In this document: positions 1-7,322 of the stretch, in pieces
Layout: the number at the start of each line of letters is the position of its first letter
How positions within the stretch are numbered: position 1 is the stretch's first letter
Assembly (NCBI GenBank): GCA_900555715.1
Contig: USMC01000062.1
Location: 1-13,241, forward strand
From: an uncultured Porphyromonadaceae bacterium
GTDB lineage: Bacteria; Bacteroidota; Bacteroidia; Bacteroidales; Muribaculaceae
Reading direction: 5' to 3'
Length of the DNA stretch: 13,241 nucleotides
The notes under the pieces: generated by a model
Databases searched by the model: none
Seen by the model: the letters and a program-made list of their open reading frames with translations, nothing else
Told to the model about the DNA's origin: nothing
Program-made: the position numbers and the translations under genes

Positions 1-292
1 GATATAGCCCCGGAGCACGTTTCTCAAACAAAGAAGTAACAAGCACTATCCGATTGGCTGCCGCCAGTTCGGAATAGAATCCGGTAGAAGGACCAGGAAT
101 GGTTTCTGCCAGTTCAAATAAATCCGTATTCTCTGTCTGGCAGAAATAAAGCGAGTCGTGAAGTTCCTGAAGAATGACGAGCGCTGCACCTTCGGAGGCG
201 AGTGCTCTTATTTTATCGGCGAGGCGTCGGCGGTTATCCTGAGTGTCGGCGCTGTTTGCCTGCTGTATGATTCCTGTGCGTAGTATTTTCAT
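1..292 (-). CDS. aguB: N-carbamoylputrescine amidase, N-terminal part (cut by window edge)
   Basis: This carbon-nitrogen (nitrilase superfamily) hydrolase converts N-carbamoylputrescine to putrescine, CO2 and ammonia, the last step of the agmatine route. I translated 97 residues from the ATG at 292. They begin MKILRTGIIQQANSADTQDN and include VILQELHDSLYFCQ (39-52), where E43 is the expected first residue of the Glu-Lys-Cys catalytic triad, then IPGPST (65-70) and SLFEKRAPGLY (87-97), all typical of AguB. The Lys and Cys of the triad lie beyond the window. The start codon overlaps the aguA stop by 4 nt (ATGA), which fits translational coupling and a shared transcript. No signal peptide, so cytoplasmic. 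The family is usually about 290 residues, so roughly two thirds is missing. Another nitrilase-family amidase is possible in principle, but the aguA neighbour makes AguB by far the best reading. Confidence 0.93.
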   Translation of the reverse strand, partial: MKILRTGIIQQANSADTQDNRRRLADKIRALASEGAALVILQELHDSLYFCQTENTDLFELAETIPGPSTGFYSELAAANRIVLVTSLFEKRAPGLY

Positions 293-1317
293 TTTTCTGA
301 AGGTATCTGCATTGTGGCGCAGTGTAGTGACCCGTGCTGTCGGACGAGCGCCCGGCAGTCGACGGTCTCAATGGTGTATGAAGGCAGAGCGGCAGCGAGC
401 GCCATCACTGCGTGCCGGTCTTTGAGCGGCTGGTCATAGACGGGCACTATTATCGCGTCGTTGAGCAATAGAAAGTTTGCATACGTCGCGGGCAGACGTG
501 TGCCGTCGTCCGGGTCGTAGATGGGGTCGGGCAGCGGCAGTTCGACGAGGTTGAAAGGCTGACCGTCGGTTCGCCTGAGAGCTTTCAGCTCTTCTTTCAT
601 CGCCTGTAATGGCTTGAAATGTGAGTCGTCCGGATTGTCGCAGGCTGTGAACACAATGGTGTCGCCTGGCGGAACAATGCGGGCGAGCGTGTCGATATGT
701 CCGTCGGTGTCGTCGCCTTCGAGCTCTCCGTTGAACAGCCAGGCTATTGTGTGCGCTCCCAGATCTGCTTTAAGCTGCCTGTCGATTTCCTCACGGCTGA
801 GGTCACCGTTGCGGTTGGGGTTGAGAAGACACGAGGCTGTAGTGAGCACGAATCCTTTGCCGTCGGTGTCGATCGAGCCCCCTTCGAGCTCAAAACCGAG
901 ACGGTTGATGCGCGGGTAAGGCAGGATGTCCCTGCTGCATAGCCTCATGGTTGCGAGGTTGTCGAGATTCGCAGCAAACTTGAGCCCCCAGCCGTTGAAC
1001 TGATAGTCGATATGGGCATAATGGTCGCCGTCTGCGACGGTTATGGGACCGTAGTCGCGGGTCCACGTGTCGTTGGTAGGAATGGAGACGAAGCGGATGT
1101 TCTCTGTCGGGGTGCCTTCCGGAAAATATTTGTTGTCGGGAGCTTCCGGACCTATTATGAGCACATTGGCATGATGTGCCAGCGCGCAGATGAGATGCCC
1201 GTATGTGCGGCGCACCTCGTCGAGCATATATGCCCAGTCGGTATTTTCGTGAGGCCATGCTACGAGCACGGTCTCAGTATGTTCCCATTCGGCGGGAAAC
1301 CGTCGCGAGGTGTTCAT
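289..1317 (-). CDS. aguA: agmatine deiminase (AguA)
   Basis: This cytoplasmic enzyme hydrolyses agmatine to N-carbamoylputrescine and ammonia. It belongs to the Porphyromonas-type peptidyl-arginine deiminase family in the guanidino-modifying superfamily. The 342-residue length is normal. Family motifs are visible in order: WPHENTDW (21-28), TNDTWTRDYGP (81-91), GFELEGGSID (141-150), GDDTDGHID (201-209, with the catalytic-type His207 and Asp209), and HGSLHC near the C terminus, where Cys333 is the expected nucleophile. All key residues are present, so it should be active. It sits between a small acidic protein and aguB with 4-nt ATGA overlaps on both sides, giving a compact agmatine-to-putrescine operon. 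In Bacteroidales this route feeds polyamine synthesis from arginine via agmatine. No signal peptide is seen, which separates it from exported peptidyl-arginine deiminases. Confidence 0.96.
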   Translation of the reverse strand: MNTSRRFPAEWEHTETVLVAWPHENTDWAYMLDEVRRTYGHLICALAHHANVLIIGPEAPDNKYFPEGTPTENIRFVSIPTNDTWTRDYGPITVADGDHYAHIDYQFNGWGLKFAANLDNLATMRLCSRDILPYPRINRLGFELEGGSIDTDGKGFVLTTASCLLNPNRNGDLSREEIDRQLKADLGAHTIAWLFNGELEGDDTDGHIDTLARIVPPGDTIVFTACDNPDDSHFKPLQAMKEELKALRRTDGQPFNLVELPLPDPIYDPDDGTRLPATYANFLLLNDAIIVPVYDQPLKDRHAVMALAAALPSYTIETVDCRALVRQHGSLHCATMQIPSEK

Positions 1318-1553
1318 TCTATATTGTCAAAGTCGGATAGAGAGTTCCACACATCGTCCTGCCCTTCCATGTAGGTTTCGCAGAAGTCTTTGAAGCCGCG
1401 ACGTTCGCTTGTGCCTTCGTTGCGGCAGTATTCCTTATATGCCCGTTTCAGTTCAGGGTCGTCGATGAGCATCTGACGAAATTCCGATTCGGCAATGTCA
1501 AGGCTCGGGCTCTGATGTATGATGGTAAGGAACAGTTCTGTTATATCTTCCAT
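1314..1553 (-). CDS. small acidic conserved hypothetical protein, first gene of the agmatine operon
   Basis: This gene encodes 79 residues if it starts at the ATG at 1553 (MEDITELFLTII). An in-frame TTG at 1565 would add four residues, but ATG is preferred and lies at a better distance from the proposed promoter. The protein is strongly acidic, looks largely helical, and has no signal peptide or membrane segment. Recognisable stretches are DIAESEFRQM (19-28), DDPELKRAYKEYC (31-43), RGFKDFCETYMEGQDDVW (52-69) and an acidic tail. I recall similar small proteins beside aguA in other Bacteroidales but know no function for them. The stop overlaps the aguA start by 4 nt, so it is probably made together with AguA. 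A role as a partner or regulator of the polyamine enzymes is only a guess from position. Confidence 0.8.
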   Translation of the reverse strand: MEDITELFLTIIHQSPSLDIAESEFRQMLIDDPELKRAYKEYCRNEGTSERRGFKDFCETYMEGQDDVWNSLSDFDNIE

Positions 1554-1725
1554 AGTAAAATTCAACGGTAAAAAGGGCTGTAAGCCGGATTGATGCCAAA
1601 AGTAGCAATTATTATCCGTAGCACTATACTTGCGTTGGTTAAATAAGATTAAACAATTATCGAGGCTTCCTGTCTTTTCAACACATCAGGGCACATGATT
1701 GTTTCAGTAATAAACTCTATTATTT
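1554..1725. promoter_or_regulatory. divergent intergenic region between the agmatine operon and the DUF4136 lipoprotein
   Basis: This AT-rich 172-nt stretch must hold both divergent promoters. For the minus-strand operon the best element is at 1597-1604. For the plus-strand lipoprotein the best match I see is TATACTTG at 1625-1632 (7 of 8 with TAnnTTTG), which would give a long leader of about 85 nt and has no clear -33 partner. TTGG at 1635-1638 is another possible -33 start, but it lacks a proper -7 partner. No RNA gene, riboswitch or strong hairpin is evident. Confidence 0.4.
1597..1604 (-). promoter_or_regulatory. candidate -7 element of the agmatine operon promoter
   Basis: On the minus strand these bases read TACTTTTG, an exact match to the Bacteroidetes -7 consensus TAnnTTTG. 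Transcription would start near 1590, leaving a leader of about 37 nt before the ATG at 1553. No good TTTG -33 element is found 19-20 nt upstream, so the promoter is either weak at -33 or helped by an activator. The call is inferred from sequence alone. Confidence 0.5.
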
Positions 1726-2340
1726 ATGAAAAAGATATTCGGATTGATTCTTCTTGCTGCTTTGGCGCTGACTTCCTGCAGTCCTTTCGCCCTTGTGAAC
1801 AGCGAGACTTACAACGGTGCCGACCTGTCGCAGTACCGTACCTATCGTCTTGTCACTCCTGCCGACGGCGCTCTTCCTCCCGGCATGGAGATGGTGACAT
1901 ACTACAACATCGCTGCTGCTGTGCGCGAGCAGATGATGGAACGAGGCTTCACCGAGTCGGAAACGTCGCCGCTCCTCGTCAATCTCGGTCTTACTGTTCA
2001 CAGAGAGATACAGACCGAGCCTGTTCTGCCTCCGGGCTATCCTGCATATGTCGGTCCGTACTATAACGGCTACTATCCGTTTTTCATGTATCCGCGCAAC
2101 TACTACTGGTCGAACTATCTTGCCAATGCGCAGGTCATCACAGGCATATACAAGGAAGGTGTGCTGACCATGGATTTCATCAATATAAAGGAGAAGCTGC
2201 CTCTGTATTCTGCTTCAGTAGCAACGATTCTCGAGAACGGCAACACCCAGTTCCGCGACCTCAAAGGCATAGCCGAAGCCGTCCAGACGCTTTTCTCCAA
2301 GTTCCCCGTTCCGCTCCTTCCGCAATATGTGAAAAAATAG
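1726..2340 (+). CDS. DUF4136 domain lipoprotein
   Basis: This 204-residue protein starts MKKIFGLILLAALALTSCSP, a type II (lipoprotein) signal peptide with lipobox LTSC and acylated Cys18. The rest matches the DUF4136 family as I recall it: an N-terminal stretch on how YRTYRLVTP (38-46) aligns, AAAVREQMMERGF (63-75), a middle VNLGLTVHREIQTEP (85-99), and a closing part with AVQTLFSKFP (185-194). Between them is an aromatic, proline-rich segment (about 104-131) with many Tyr residues, a common but variable insert in this family. The protein is likely anchored in the outer membrane, facing the periplasm or the surface. The residues after Cys18 (SPFAL) lack the acidic run that often marks surface export in Bacteroidetes, so the side is open. 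The molecular function of DUF4136 is unknown. The gene stands alone, with a divergent operon upstream and a terminator immediately after its stop codon. Confidence 0.9.
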   Translation: MKKIFGLILLAALALTSCSPFALVNSETYNGADLSQYRTYRLVTPADGALPPGMEMVTYYNIAAAVREQMMERGFTESETSPLLVNLGLTVHREIQTEPVLPPGYPAYVGPYYNGYYPFFMYPRNYYWSNYLANAQVITGIYKEGVLTMDFINIKEKLPLYSASVATILENGNTQFRDLKGIAEAVQTLFSKFPVPLLPQYVKK

Positions 2341-2368
2341 AAATAGCCCGGATTATCCGGGCTATTTC
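2340..2368. terminator. bidirectional intrinsic terminator between converging genes
   Basis: A perfect 13-bp inverted repeat (AAATAGCCCGGA / TCCGGGCTATTT plus an outer G-C pair) with a 3-nt TTA loop lies between the lipoprotein stop codon (2338-2340) and the ruvA stop codon (2390-2392). Read on the minus strand it is followed by CTATTTTTTC, a good U-tract, so it should stop the seven-gene operon well. On the plus strand the stem itself ends in UUU and the tail is only moderately U-rich. The last base of the lipoprotein stop codon belongs to the stem. Confidence 0.85.
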
Positions 2369-2389
2369 ATTATGTTGATACAGTTGCTC

Positions 2390-2980
2390 TTAAAGCATCG
2401 AGAGGGCTTTGCGGATTGCGGACTCGACTTTGATCTGTGGTTCTGCTTCGAAAATCTTGGATATGGCTTTTTCGGATGCCTTGCGATCGAAGCCGAGCAT
2501 TACTAAAGCCGCCATCGCTTCGTCGTAGGCTTCGGAGTGCTGTTGAGTCATCAGCGGCAGGACACTGCTTTCGCCGCTGAGTTTTATTTTGTCGCGCAGG
2601 TCGACTATTATGCGCTCCGCTGTCTTGGCACCTATGCCTTTGATACTTTTCAGCCGTTTTGCATCACCTGCCGTAATGACTGCGGCAAGTTCGTCGCCCT
2701 GCATCGACGACAGAATGATGATGGCAGTGGCTGCACCGACGCCGGAAACGCCGATGAGTGCCCTGAAAAGCTCGCGTTCGCGCTCTTCGGCAAAACCGTA
2801 GAGCACCCATGCGTCGTCGCGGATATTTTCGTGGACGAGCAGTTTTGCCTGTTCCTTGCCTTCGATGGCGCTGAATGTAGCGAGGCTGATGTTGAGGCGA
2901 TATGCAACGCCCGCTGAGGACTCTATCACAGCTGCCGCCGGGTTGAGCTCGGCGACAGTTCCTTTAATATATTCAATCAT
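2390..2980 (-). CDS. ruvA: Holliday junction branch migration protein RuvA
   Basis: RuvA binds four-way DNA junctions as a tetramer and loads the RuvB motor for branch migration in recombinational repair. The 196-residue length is normal. The N-terminal OB-fold domain runs from MIEYIKGTV to about 65 and includes HENIRDDAWVLYGF (50-63). Two helix-hairpin-helix motifs follow: LIGVSGVGAATAIIILS (75-91) and LKSIKGIGAKTAERIIVDL (110-128). The C-terminal three-helix domain that touches RuvB spans about 150-196 (AMAALVMLGFDRKASEKAI). It is the last gene of the operon. Its ATG lies 8 nt inside the upstream GH89 gene (shared bases ATGATTGA), so ruvA translation probably depends on ribosomes finishing the glycosidase. 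ruvB and ruvC are not in the window, which is usual for Bacteroidetes where the ruv genes are scattered. Confidence 0.97.
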   Translation of the reverse strand: MIEYIKGTVAELNPAAAVIESSAGVAYRLNISLATFSAIEGKEQAKLLVHENIRDDAWVLYGFAEERERELFRALIGVSGVGAATAIIILSSMQGDELAAVITAGDAKRLKSIKGIGAKTAERIIVDLRDKIKLSGESSVLPLMTQQHSEAYDEAMAALVMLGFDRKASEKAISKIFEAEPQIKVESAIRKALSML

Positions 2981-5495
2981 GGTTCAATGCAATAGATACC
3001 ATACCGTGCGACATACTGCCGGCTGTACGTGATATTTTGGCGCGCAGTCTGCACGAGTTGTTGCCTGTGGCCGTCGCTGGTACGCTGAAACGGGCATTAA
3101 CGGTGCCGTCCGGCATTGTGCTTACTGATGTCGGCGAATAGCTTATTCCGTCCATTTCGAGAGCGATGCTGTCAAGGCGGATGTTGCCGTTGCCGCGTGT
3201 CTGCCGGAAGTATACTTCTTTGAGCGCCTTGGCTTTCGTTACAGACAGGTTCCAGAGCTGTTCGGAAGTATCGCCGTTTCCGAAGTCGGAAGGCGACCAG
3301 CCGCCGAGACGCTGCGAACCGTCGCCCGTCTCCGGCAGAGGAGTCACTTCTTTTGCCTTTGCGAGCAGGTCGAGACTTGCCTGCAGGGGGTCGTCGAACG
3401 GTTTCATTTCCGAAAGTCCTTCGCTCTCTACCCAGTTTTTCTCCCAGGCGACGAAGTCGACAGGTTTGTCGGTGCGCTTGCCTTCGAAGTACTGCTGCCA
3501 GCGCGGCAGATAGTAGTCGCGGATAAGTCCCGACCATATACGTGCGGCGTAGTCGTCGAGCGGCGGTTTTACCCAGATGGTGATTATCCGGCGCGCGTTG
3601 TGTTCGTAGTAGTCGCTGAGTTCTTCAGTGTCGCCGGCTCTGCGGGCTTTTTCAATCCAGTCTTCCAGGCGCATGTTAGGATGCGATACGAGCAGGCGGT
3701 CGGCGCCGAGAGCGAGCTCTTCGAATTGTTTTTCGATAGCTAATGTAAGCTCAGTATCGTTGGCACTGAAGGCTGTCTCCCAGTTTTTCAGAAGGGTTTC
3801 CATCTTTGCGCCGATATACTGGACAGTGTACTCGATGAGGTCGACAGTGTAGAGCGGTGCGTCGGCGAACTCGTGAGCCGGTTTTGCAAATTGCTCGACA
3901 GCTTCAAAGAAATATGGGTTGATGTTGACATTTCCGCTGTACATGGTTCCCGGACGGTACTGCCAGTTGTAGCGCGGGTTGTCCACGAGAGTGCTGTAGA
4001 CCGATTTCTGCATCAGTTCCCACGATTTGTCGAGGGCGGAGTCGGACTTGCCGTAGCGGCATACGGTGTAGTTGCGGTACCAGTCGTCGATGTCGATTTT
4101 CTTATCGGTCCAGCCGGCGTCAGAAATGAGTTCGTAGAGCACTTCGTTGTTTTCGATGCCTTCGGGCGCCATGCCGAAGCCGGCAAGATTTCCACGGTTG
4201 GGTGATTCGAGAGCGGCGAACTTGCCGTTGGTATAGAACTCGGGTATTCCCGAGAGAGCGTTTTTTCCGCCCATGTTAGGAATCACGCTGTAGACCCACT
4301 CCTTATTGTAGAGCCCTTTGTAGAACTCCCAGTTGTAGTCGATTTTCCAGAAGCATTTGTTGTAGTCGACGGCGAGGTCGAGAAGAAGCATTTTGTCGTC
4401 GGGCACCTTGCTGACGAGAGCCTGAAGAGTCTCATAGTCCCAGATGTCGCGCATATACCCGAACATCCATCCCTGCATGACCCATACAGCGTCGGGATTT
4501 GCGTCGCGGATGGAACTGTAGACGGCATCGCCGTATTTTGCCATCATGTCGTAGCGTTCCTGTGTCCCTTTGGGCGGGAAAGGAATCTCCATTTCGTTGA
4601 AGCTGTCGGCGATGTAGTATTCATTCTTCCCGAATTCTTTTTCCCATTCCTCGATGAACATCTTTCCTATCTGGTGGAACAGCGGCGATTCAGGCGATAC
4701 CATCCAGTTTTTAGACACTCCGCCGAGCCATGATGTTTCGGAAAGCTGTGTGTCGGGATAGAGTCTTTTGATTCCTTCGGGAACGAAACCGGCGAAAGCC
4801 GGAGTGATGGGTTTCATGCCCAGCCGGCGCATGCGGTCGAGGATTTTGTGCTGTAGCTCGATCTGACCTTTATGCCACTGCTGAGGCATGGGACCGTCGA
4901 CAGAGCTGATGTTTCCCATCCGCATCCAGGGAAGGTGTGCCGGTCCGACGAAATATTCGGCTATTTCCTCATCTGTGAGACCGATTTTTTTGAAGACGCG
5001 TGCCGATATTGCCTCGTTGGCGACAAGAGCGAGCGGCATGTCGATGCCGTGCAGAGCCATCCAGTCGATTTCGCGCTCCCATCGCTCCCAGTCCCAGTAG
5101 GGCATGGAGTAGCCGAATGTGACAACGTTGAAATAGTAGTGATGGCGGAATGGCGATACGACTTCGGCTTTTGTCTGGTCTGGAAGAGTGACCGGCAAGT
5201 CGATGCGTTTGCCGCTCCATGAGTCGATGCCCCATCCGTTATCGGTAAGGTATGAGTAGAACGCGCGGCATGCGGCGACAGGGCTGCTTGCCTCGATTTT
5301 CAGGCGACCGTCCGACACTTCTGTCGTATAGACGTCGTTGCCGTTCTTTTTCTCAAGATTGAGCGATATTTCAACAGGAATATCGTTGCCTGCGAATCGT
5401 TCGATGACGCTTTCGGCAGGGCTCTTTTCTGACGCTGAGCACGAGCACAGCAGAGAGCAGGCGGCAGCAATAGTGAAGTAGTTGTGGAATTTCAT
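2973..5495 (-). CDS. alpha-N-acetylglucosaminidase (GH89, NAGLU family), lipoprotein
   Basis: GH89 enzymes release terminal alpha-linked N-acetylglucosamine, as in heparan sulfate (human NAGLU) or the GlcNAc-alpha-1,4-Gal caps of gastric mucin (clostridial AgnC type). The 840 residues begin with a lipoprotein signal (lipobox LCSC, Cys19). An N-terminal alpha/beta domain (about 25-115) is followed by the catalytic barrel, with SPFRHHYYFNVVTFGYSMPY (114-133), WERWEREIDWMALHGIDMPL (136-155), ADSFNEMEIPF (296-306, E301 the expected acid/base) and GMAPEGIENNEV (441-452, E445 the expected nucleophile). A helical domain follows to about 720. The last 110 residues look like a beta-sandwich module often attached to Bacteroidales glycosidases and are extra relative to a plain GH89 of about 720 residues. 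The gene overlaps the M18 peptidase by 4 nt and ruvA by 8 nt. The residues after Cys19 (SASEK) give no clear surface-export signal, so periplasmic or surface location is undecided. The exact glycan target cannot be read from sequence. Confidence 0.95.
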   Translation of the reverse strand: MKFHNYFTIAAACSLLCSCSASEKSPAESVIERFAGNDIPVEISLNLEKKNGNDVYTTEVSDGRLKIEASSPVAACRAFYSYLTDNGWGIDSWSGKRIDLPVTLPDQTKAEVVSPFRHHYYFNVVTFGYSMPYWDWERWEREIDWMALHGIDMPLALVANEAISARVFKKIGLTDEEIAEYFVGPAHLPWMRMGNISSVDGPMPQQWHKGQIELQHKILDRMRRLGMKPITPAFAGFVPEGIKRLYPDTQLSETSWLGGVSKNWMVSPESPLFHQIGKMFIEEWEKEFGKNEYYIADSFNEMEIPFPPKGTQERYDMMAKYGDAVYSSIRDANPDAVWVMQGWMFGYMRDIWDYETLQALVSKVPDDKMLLLDLAVDYNKCFWKIDYNWEFYKGLYNKEWVYSVIPNMGGKNALSGIPEFYTNGKFAALESPNRGNLAGFGMAPEGIENNEVLYELISDAGWTDKKIDIDDWYRNYTVCRYGKSDSALDKSWELMQKSVYSTLVDNPRYNWQYRPGTMYSGNVNINPYFFEAVEQFAKPAHEFADAPLYTVDLIEYTVQYIGAKMETLLKNWETAFSANDTELTLAIEKQFEELALGADRLLVSHPNMRLEDWIEKARRAGDTEELSDYYEHNARRIITIWVKPPLDDYAARIWSGLIRDYYLPRWQQYFEGKRTDKPVDFVAWEKNWVESEGLSEMKPFDDPLQASLDLLAKAKEVTPLPETGDGSQRLGGWSPSDFGNGDTSEQLWNLSVTKAKALKEVYFRQTRGNGNIRLDSIALEMDGISYSPTSVSTMPDGTVNARFSVPATATGNNSCRLRAKISRTAGSMSHGMVSIALNHD

Positions 5496-6778
5496 GTCAG
5501 GCTATAGAAAGTTGTGAAGGCGCGGATAGTGCTGATATGGTCGGCTGCCGATGCTGTTTCGCAGCATGAGTGCATGGCCCACAGCGGAGCGCCCATGTCG
5601 ACACCGCGAAGAGGTATCTGCGAAGTGAGTATGTTGCCCAAGGTAGAGCCGCCGGCGATGTCGCTGTGGTTGACAAAGCTCTGGCACGGCACACCGGCAA
5701 GCTCGCAGATGCGACGGAACACTGCCGCGCTGTCGGCGTCGGTCATATATTTGCAGTTTGCATTCACCTTGATGCACGGACCGCCTCCGAGAACAGGGTG
5801 ATTGGTTGGGTCGAATTTTTCGACGTAGTTCGGATGCAGTCCGTGGGCATTGTCGGCGGAAATCATGAACGATGCAGCCACGGAGCGCATGAAGTCTTCT
5901 TCTGTGCCGTTCATGGCGAGGACTATGCGGCGAAGGATGTGTTCCAGTACGGGCGAGCCGGCACCTTGTTTCGTTCCGGAGCCTGTCTCTTCATTGTCGA
6001 ACACGGCAAGAACGCGCGTATGCTTTGACGGATTGTCGGCAGTGTCGCACAGCGCCGTCAGCCCGGCATGAACCATGCTGAGGTCGTCGAGACGACCGCT
6101 GAGAACCATTTCGTTTTCGACGCCGGCAGTCGTCGCACCGGTGCAGCTGTAGAGCGAAAGGTCGTAGTCCAGAATCTGAGCCGGGTCTATATCGAGGTTT
6201 TCTGAGATGAGATTCTCAATGAGTCCCGATGGGTCTTTGCAGTCGAGTGCTACGACAGGAAGCATGTCTTTCTGCCTGGAGAGCTTGTTGCCTTCGTTGA
6301 CGGCACGGTTGAAGTGTATTGCGAGATGCGGTATTACCATCAGCGGACGGTCGACGCGCATCAGGCGCATCTGAGGCTGCAGCGGGTCGTCGCTGCGCAG
6401 AGCCACGCGCCCCGCCAGCGAGAGCGGGCGGTCGAACCACGTGTAGAGAATAGGACCGCCGTAGACCTCTGTATTGAGCTTCACCGACCCTCCTTCGCAA
6501 GGAATGACACATGACGGTTTGAGCCGGAAGCCGGGCGAATCGCTGTGGGCTGCGATGATGTCGAAAGCATAGTCGGTGCCTGTGCCGACGACGAAGGCAA
6601 AAATCGCCGAGCCGTTCTTTTCTACATATCTTTTGTCGCCGGGGCTAAGATGCCATTGCTGGCGCATGTCGAGTTCGCGGAAGCCGGCGGCTTCGAGGCG
6701 GCTGCGGCATGTATGGACTGCCCAGAAATTTACGGGCGAGCTGTCCATGAAGCTGATAAGGTCGCTTATGTGGTTCAT
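5492..6778 (-). CDS. M18 family metallo-aminopeptidase
   Basis: This is a zinc-dependent aminopeptidase of the aspartyl aminopeptidase / yeast aminopeptidase I family (bacterial relatives are sometimes named apeB), which removes N-terminal residues from peptides in the cytoplasm. It has 428 residues, a normal length, and no signal peptide. All expected metal and catalytic residues can be matched: AHSDSPGFRLKP (77-88, His78), GRLDDL (228-233, bridging Asp231), DNEETGSGTKQGAGS (261-275, Glu263 and Glu264), ISADNAHGLHP (306-316, Asp309) and AMHSCCE (401-407, His403). HSDIAGGSTLGN (371-382) is another family signature. It is the fifth gene of the operon, overlapping the DUF5063 gene and the GH89 gene by 4 nt each. 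Substrate preference (acidic or hydrophobic N termini) cannot be decided. Confidence 0.95.
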   Translation of the reverse strand: MNHISDLISFMDSSPVNFWAVHTCRSRLEAAGFRELDMRQQWHLSPGDKRYVEKNGSAIFAFVVGTGTDYAFDIIAAHSDSPGFRLKPSCVIPCEGGSVKLNTEVYGGPILYTWFDRPLSLAGRVALRSDDPLQPQMRLMRVDRPLMVIPHLAIHFNRAVNEGNKLSRQKDMLPVVALDCKDPSGLIENLISENLDIDPAQILDYDLSLYSCTGATTAGVENEMVLSGRLDDLSMVHAGLTALCDTADNPSKHTRVLAVFDNEETGSGTKQGAGSPVLEHILRRIVLAMNGTEEDFMRSVAASFMISADNAHGLHPNYVEKFDPTNHPVLGGGPCIKVNANCKYMTDADSAAVFRRICELAGVPCQSFVNHSDIAGGSTLGNILTSQIPLRGVDMGAPLWAMHSCCETASAADHISTIRAFTTFYSLT

Positions 6779-7320
6779 TCTTCTTTTAATGCTTGTGACT
6801 GATAGAGCATGTTGGCTGCGCGCAGGGCGGAGCAGAGTGTCTCGGACAGATAGCTGTGGAATGCATATTTGAGGTCGGCGAGGATGTCGGGAATGCTTGT
6901 CTCGTCGCTGACGCTCATTGTGGAGGCAAAGTCGGCGGCTATCTGGAAAATATCGGCGAGCTGTTCGGCAAGCGATACTCCTACGGGAGTGTCGCTGAAA
7001 CGCATGTCTTCCACCGGCGTGTCGAGATATACTTCATATTCGCCGAGCAGTTCGGCGATTCCCTGACGTACCATGTCGTACTGTTCTTCGGTCACGTTGC
7101 CGCTTATGGCTCCCGGCTCATATTCGTCGTAGTTCTCGCCGCTGTCGCCGGCAAACGGCTTGATGTCGCTTATGGAAATGTATATTCTCGGGATATAGCG
7201 TATGCACTGGCGCAGAAAGTCGTGCGCGTCGTATTCCTCTGTATGTGCCAGAATCTTGCAGAACTCTACTGATAATCCTGCAAGACTCAGAGCCTGTGGC
7301 TGTATGCCTTGTTCTTCCAT
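6775..7320 (-). CDS. DUF5063 domain protein
   Basis: This 181-residue acidic, apparently all-helical cytoplasmic protein is recognised as the DUF5063 family of Bacteroidetes. It has no signal peptide, membrane segment or known catalytic motif. Visible features are FCKILAHTEEYDAHDFLRQC (20-39), RYIPRIYISISDIKP (41-55), an acidic middle around the ENYDEYEPG stretch, and SLAEQLADIFQIAADFA (near 114-130), followed by a helix with DILADLKYAFHSYL. The function is unknown. Its ATG begins 2 nt after the nadD stop, and its stop overlaps the M18 gene start by 4 nt, so it is made as part of the operon. Placement beside nadD suggests, without proving, a link to central metabolism. Confidence 0.82.
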   Translation of the reverse strand: MEEQGIQPQALSLAGLSVEFCKILAHTEEYDAHDFLRQCIRYIPRIYISISDIKPFAGDSGENYDEYEPGAISGNVTEEQYDMVRQGIAELLGEYEVYLDTPVEDMRFSDTPVGVSLAEQLADIFQIAADFASTMSVSDETSIPDILADLKYAFHSYLSETLCSALRAANMLYQSQALKEE

Positions 7321-7322
7321 AC

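Noticed and set aside
1554..1565. TTG start at 1565 for the small acidic protein
   Set aside because: It adds only MNFT before an ATG that begins a natural-looking N terminus and sits at a suitable distance from the promoter.
1625..1632. TATACTTG as the firm promoter of the DUF4136 lipoprotein
   Set aside because: One mismatch, no -33 partner and a long predicted leader; kept only as a possibility in the intergenic entry.
2973..5495. GH89 plus GH3 plus CotH as a polysaccharide utilisation locus
   Set aside because: There is no SusC/SusD pair, no hybrid sensor or ECF sigma factor, and the genes lie in separate transcription units on both strands.
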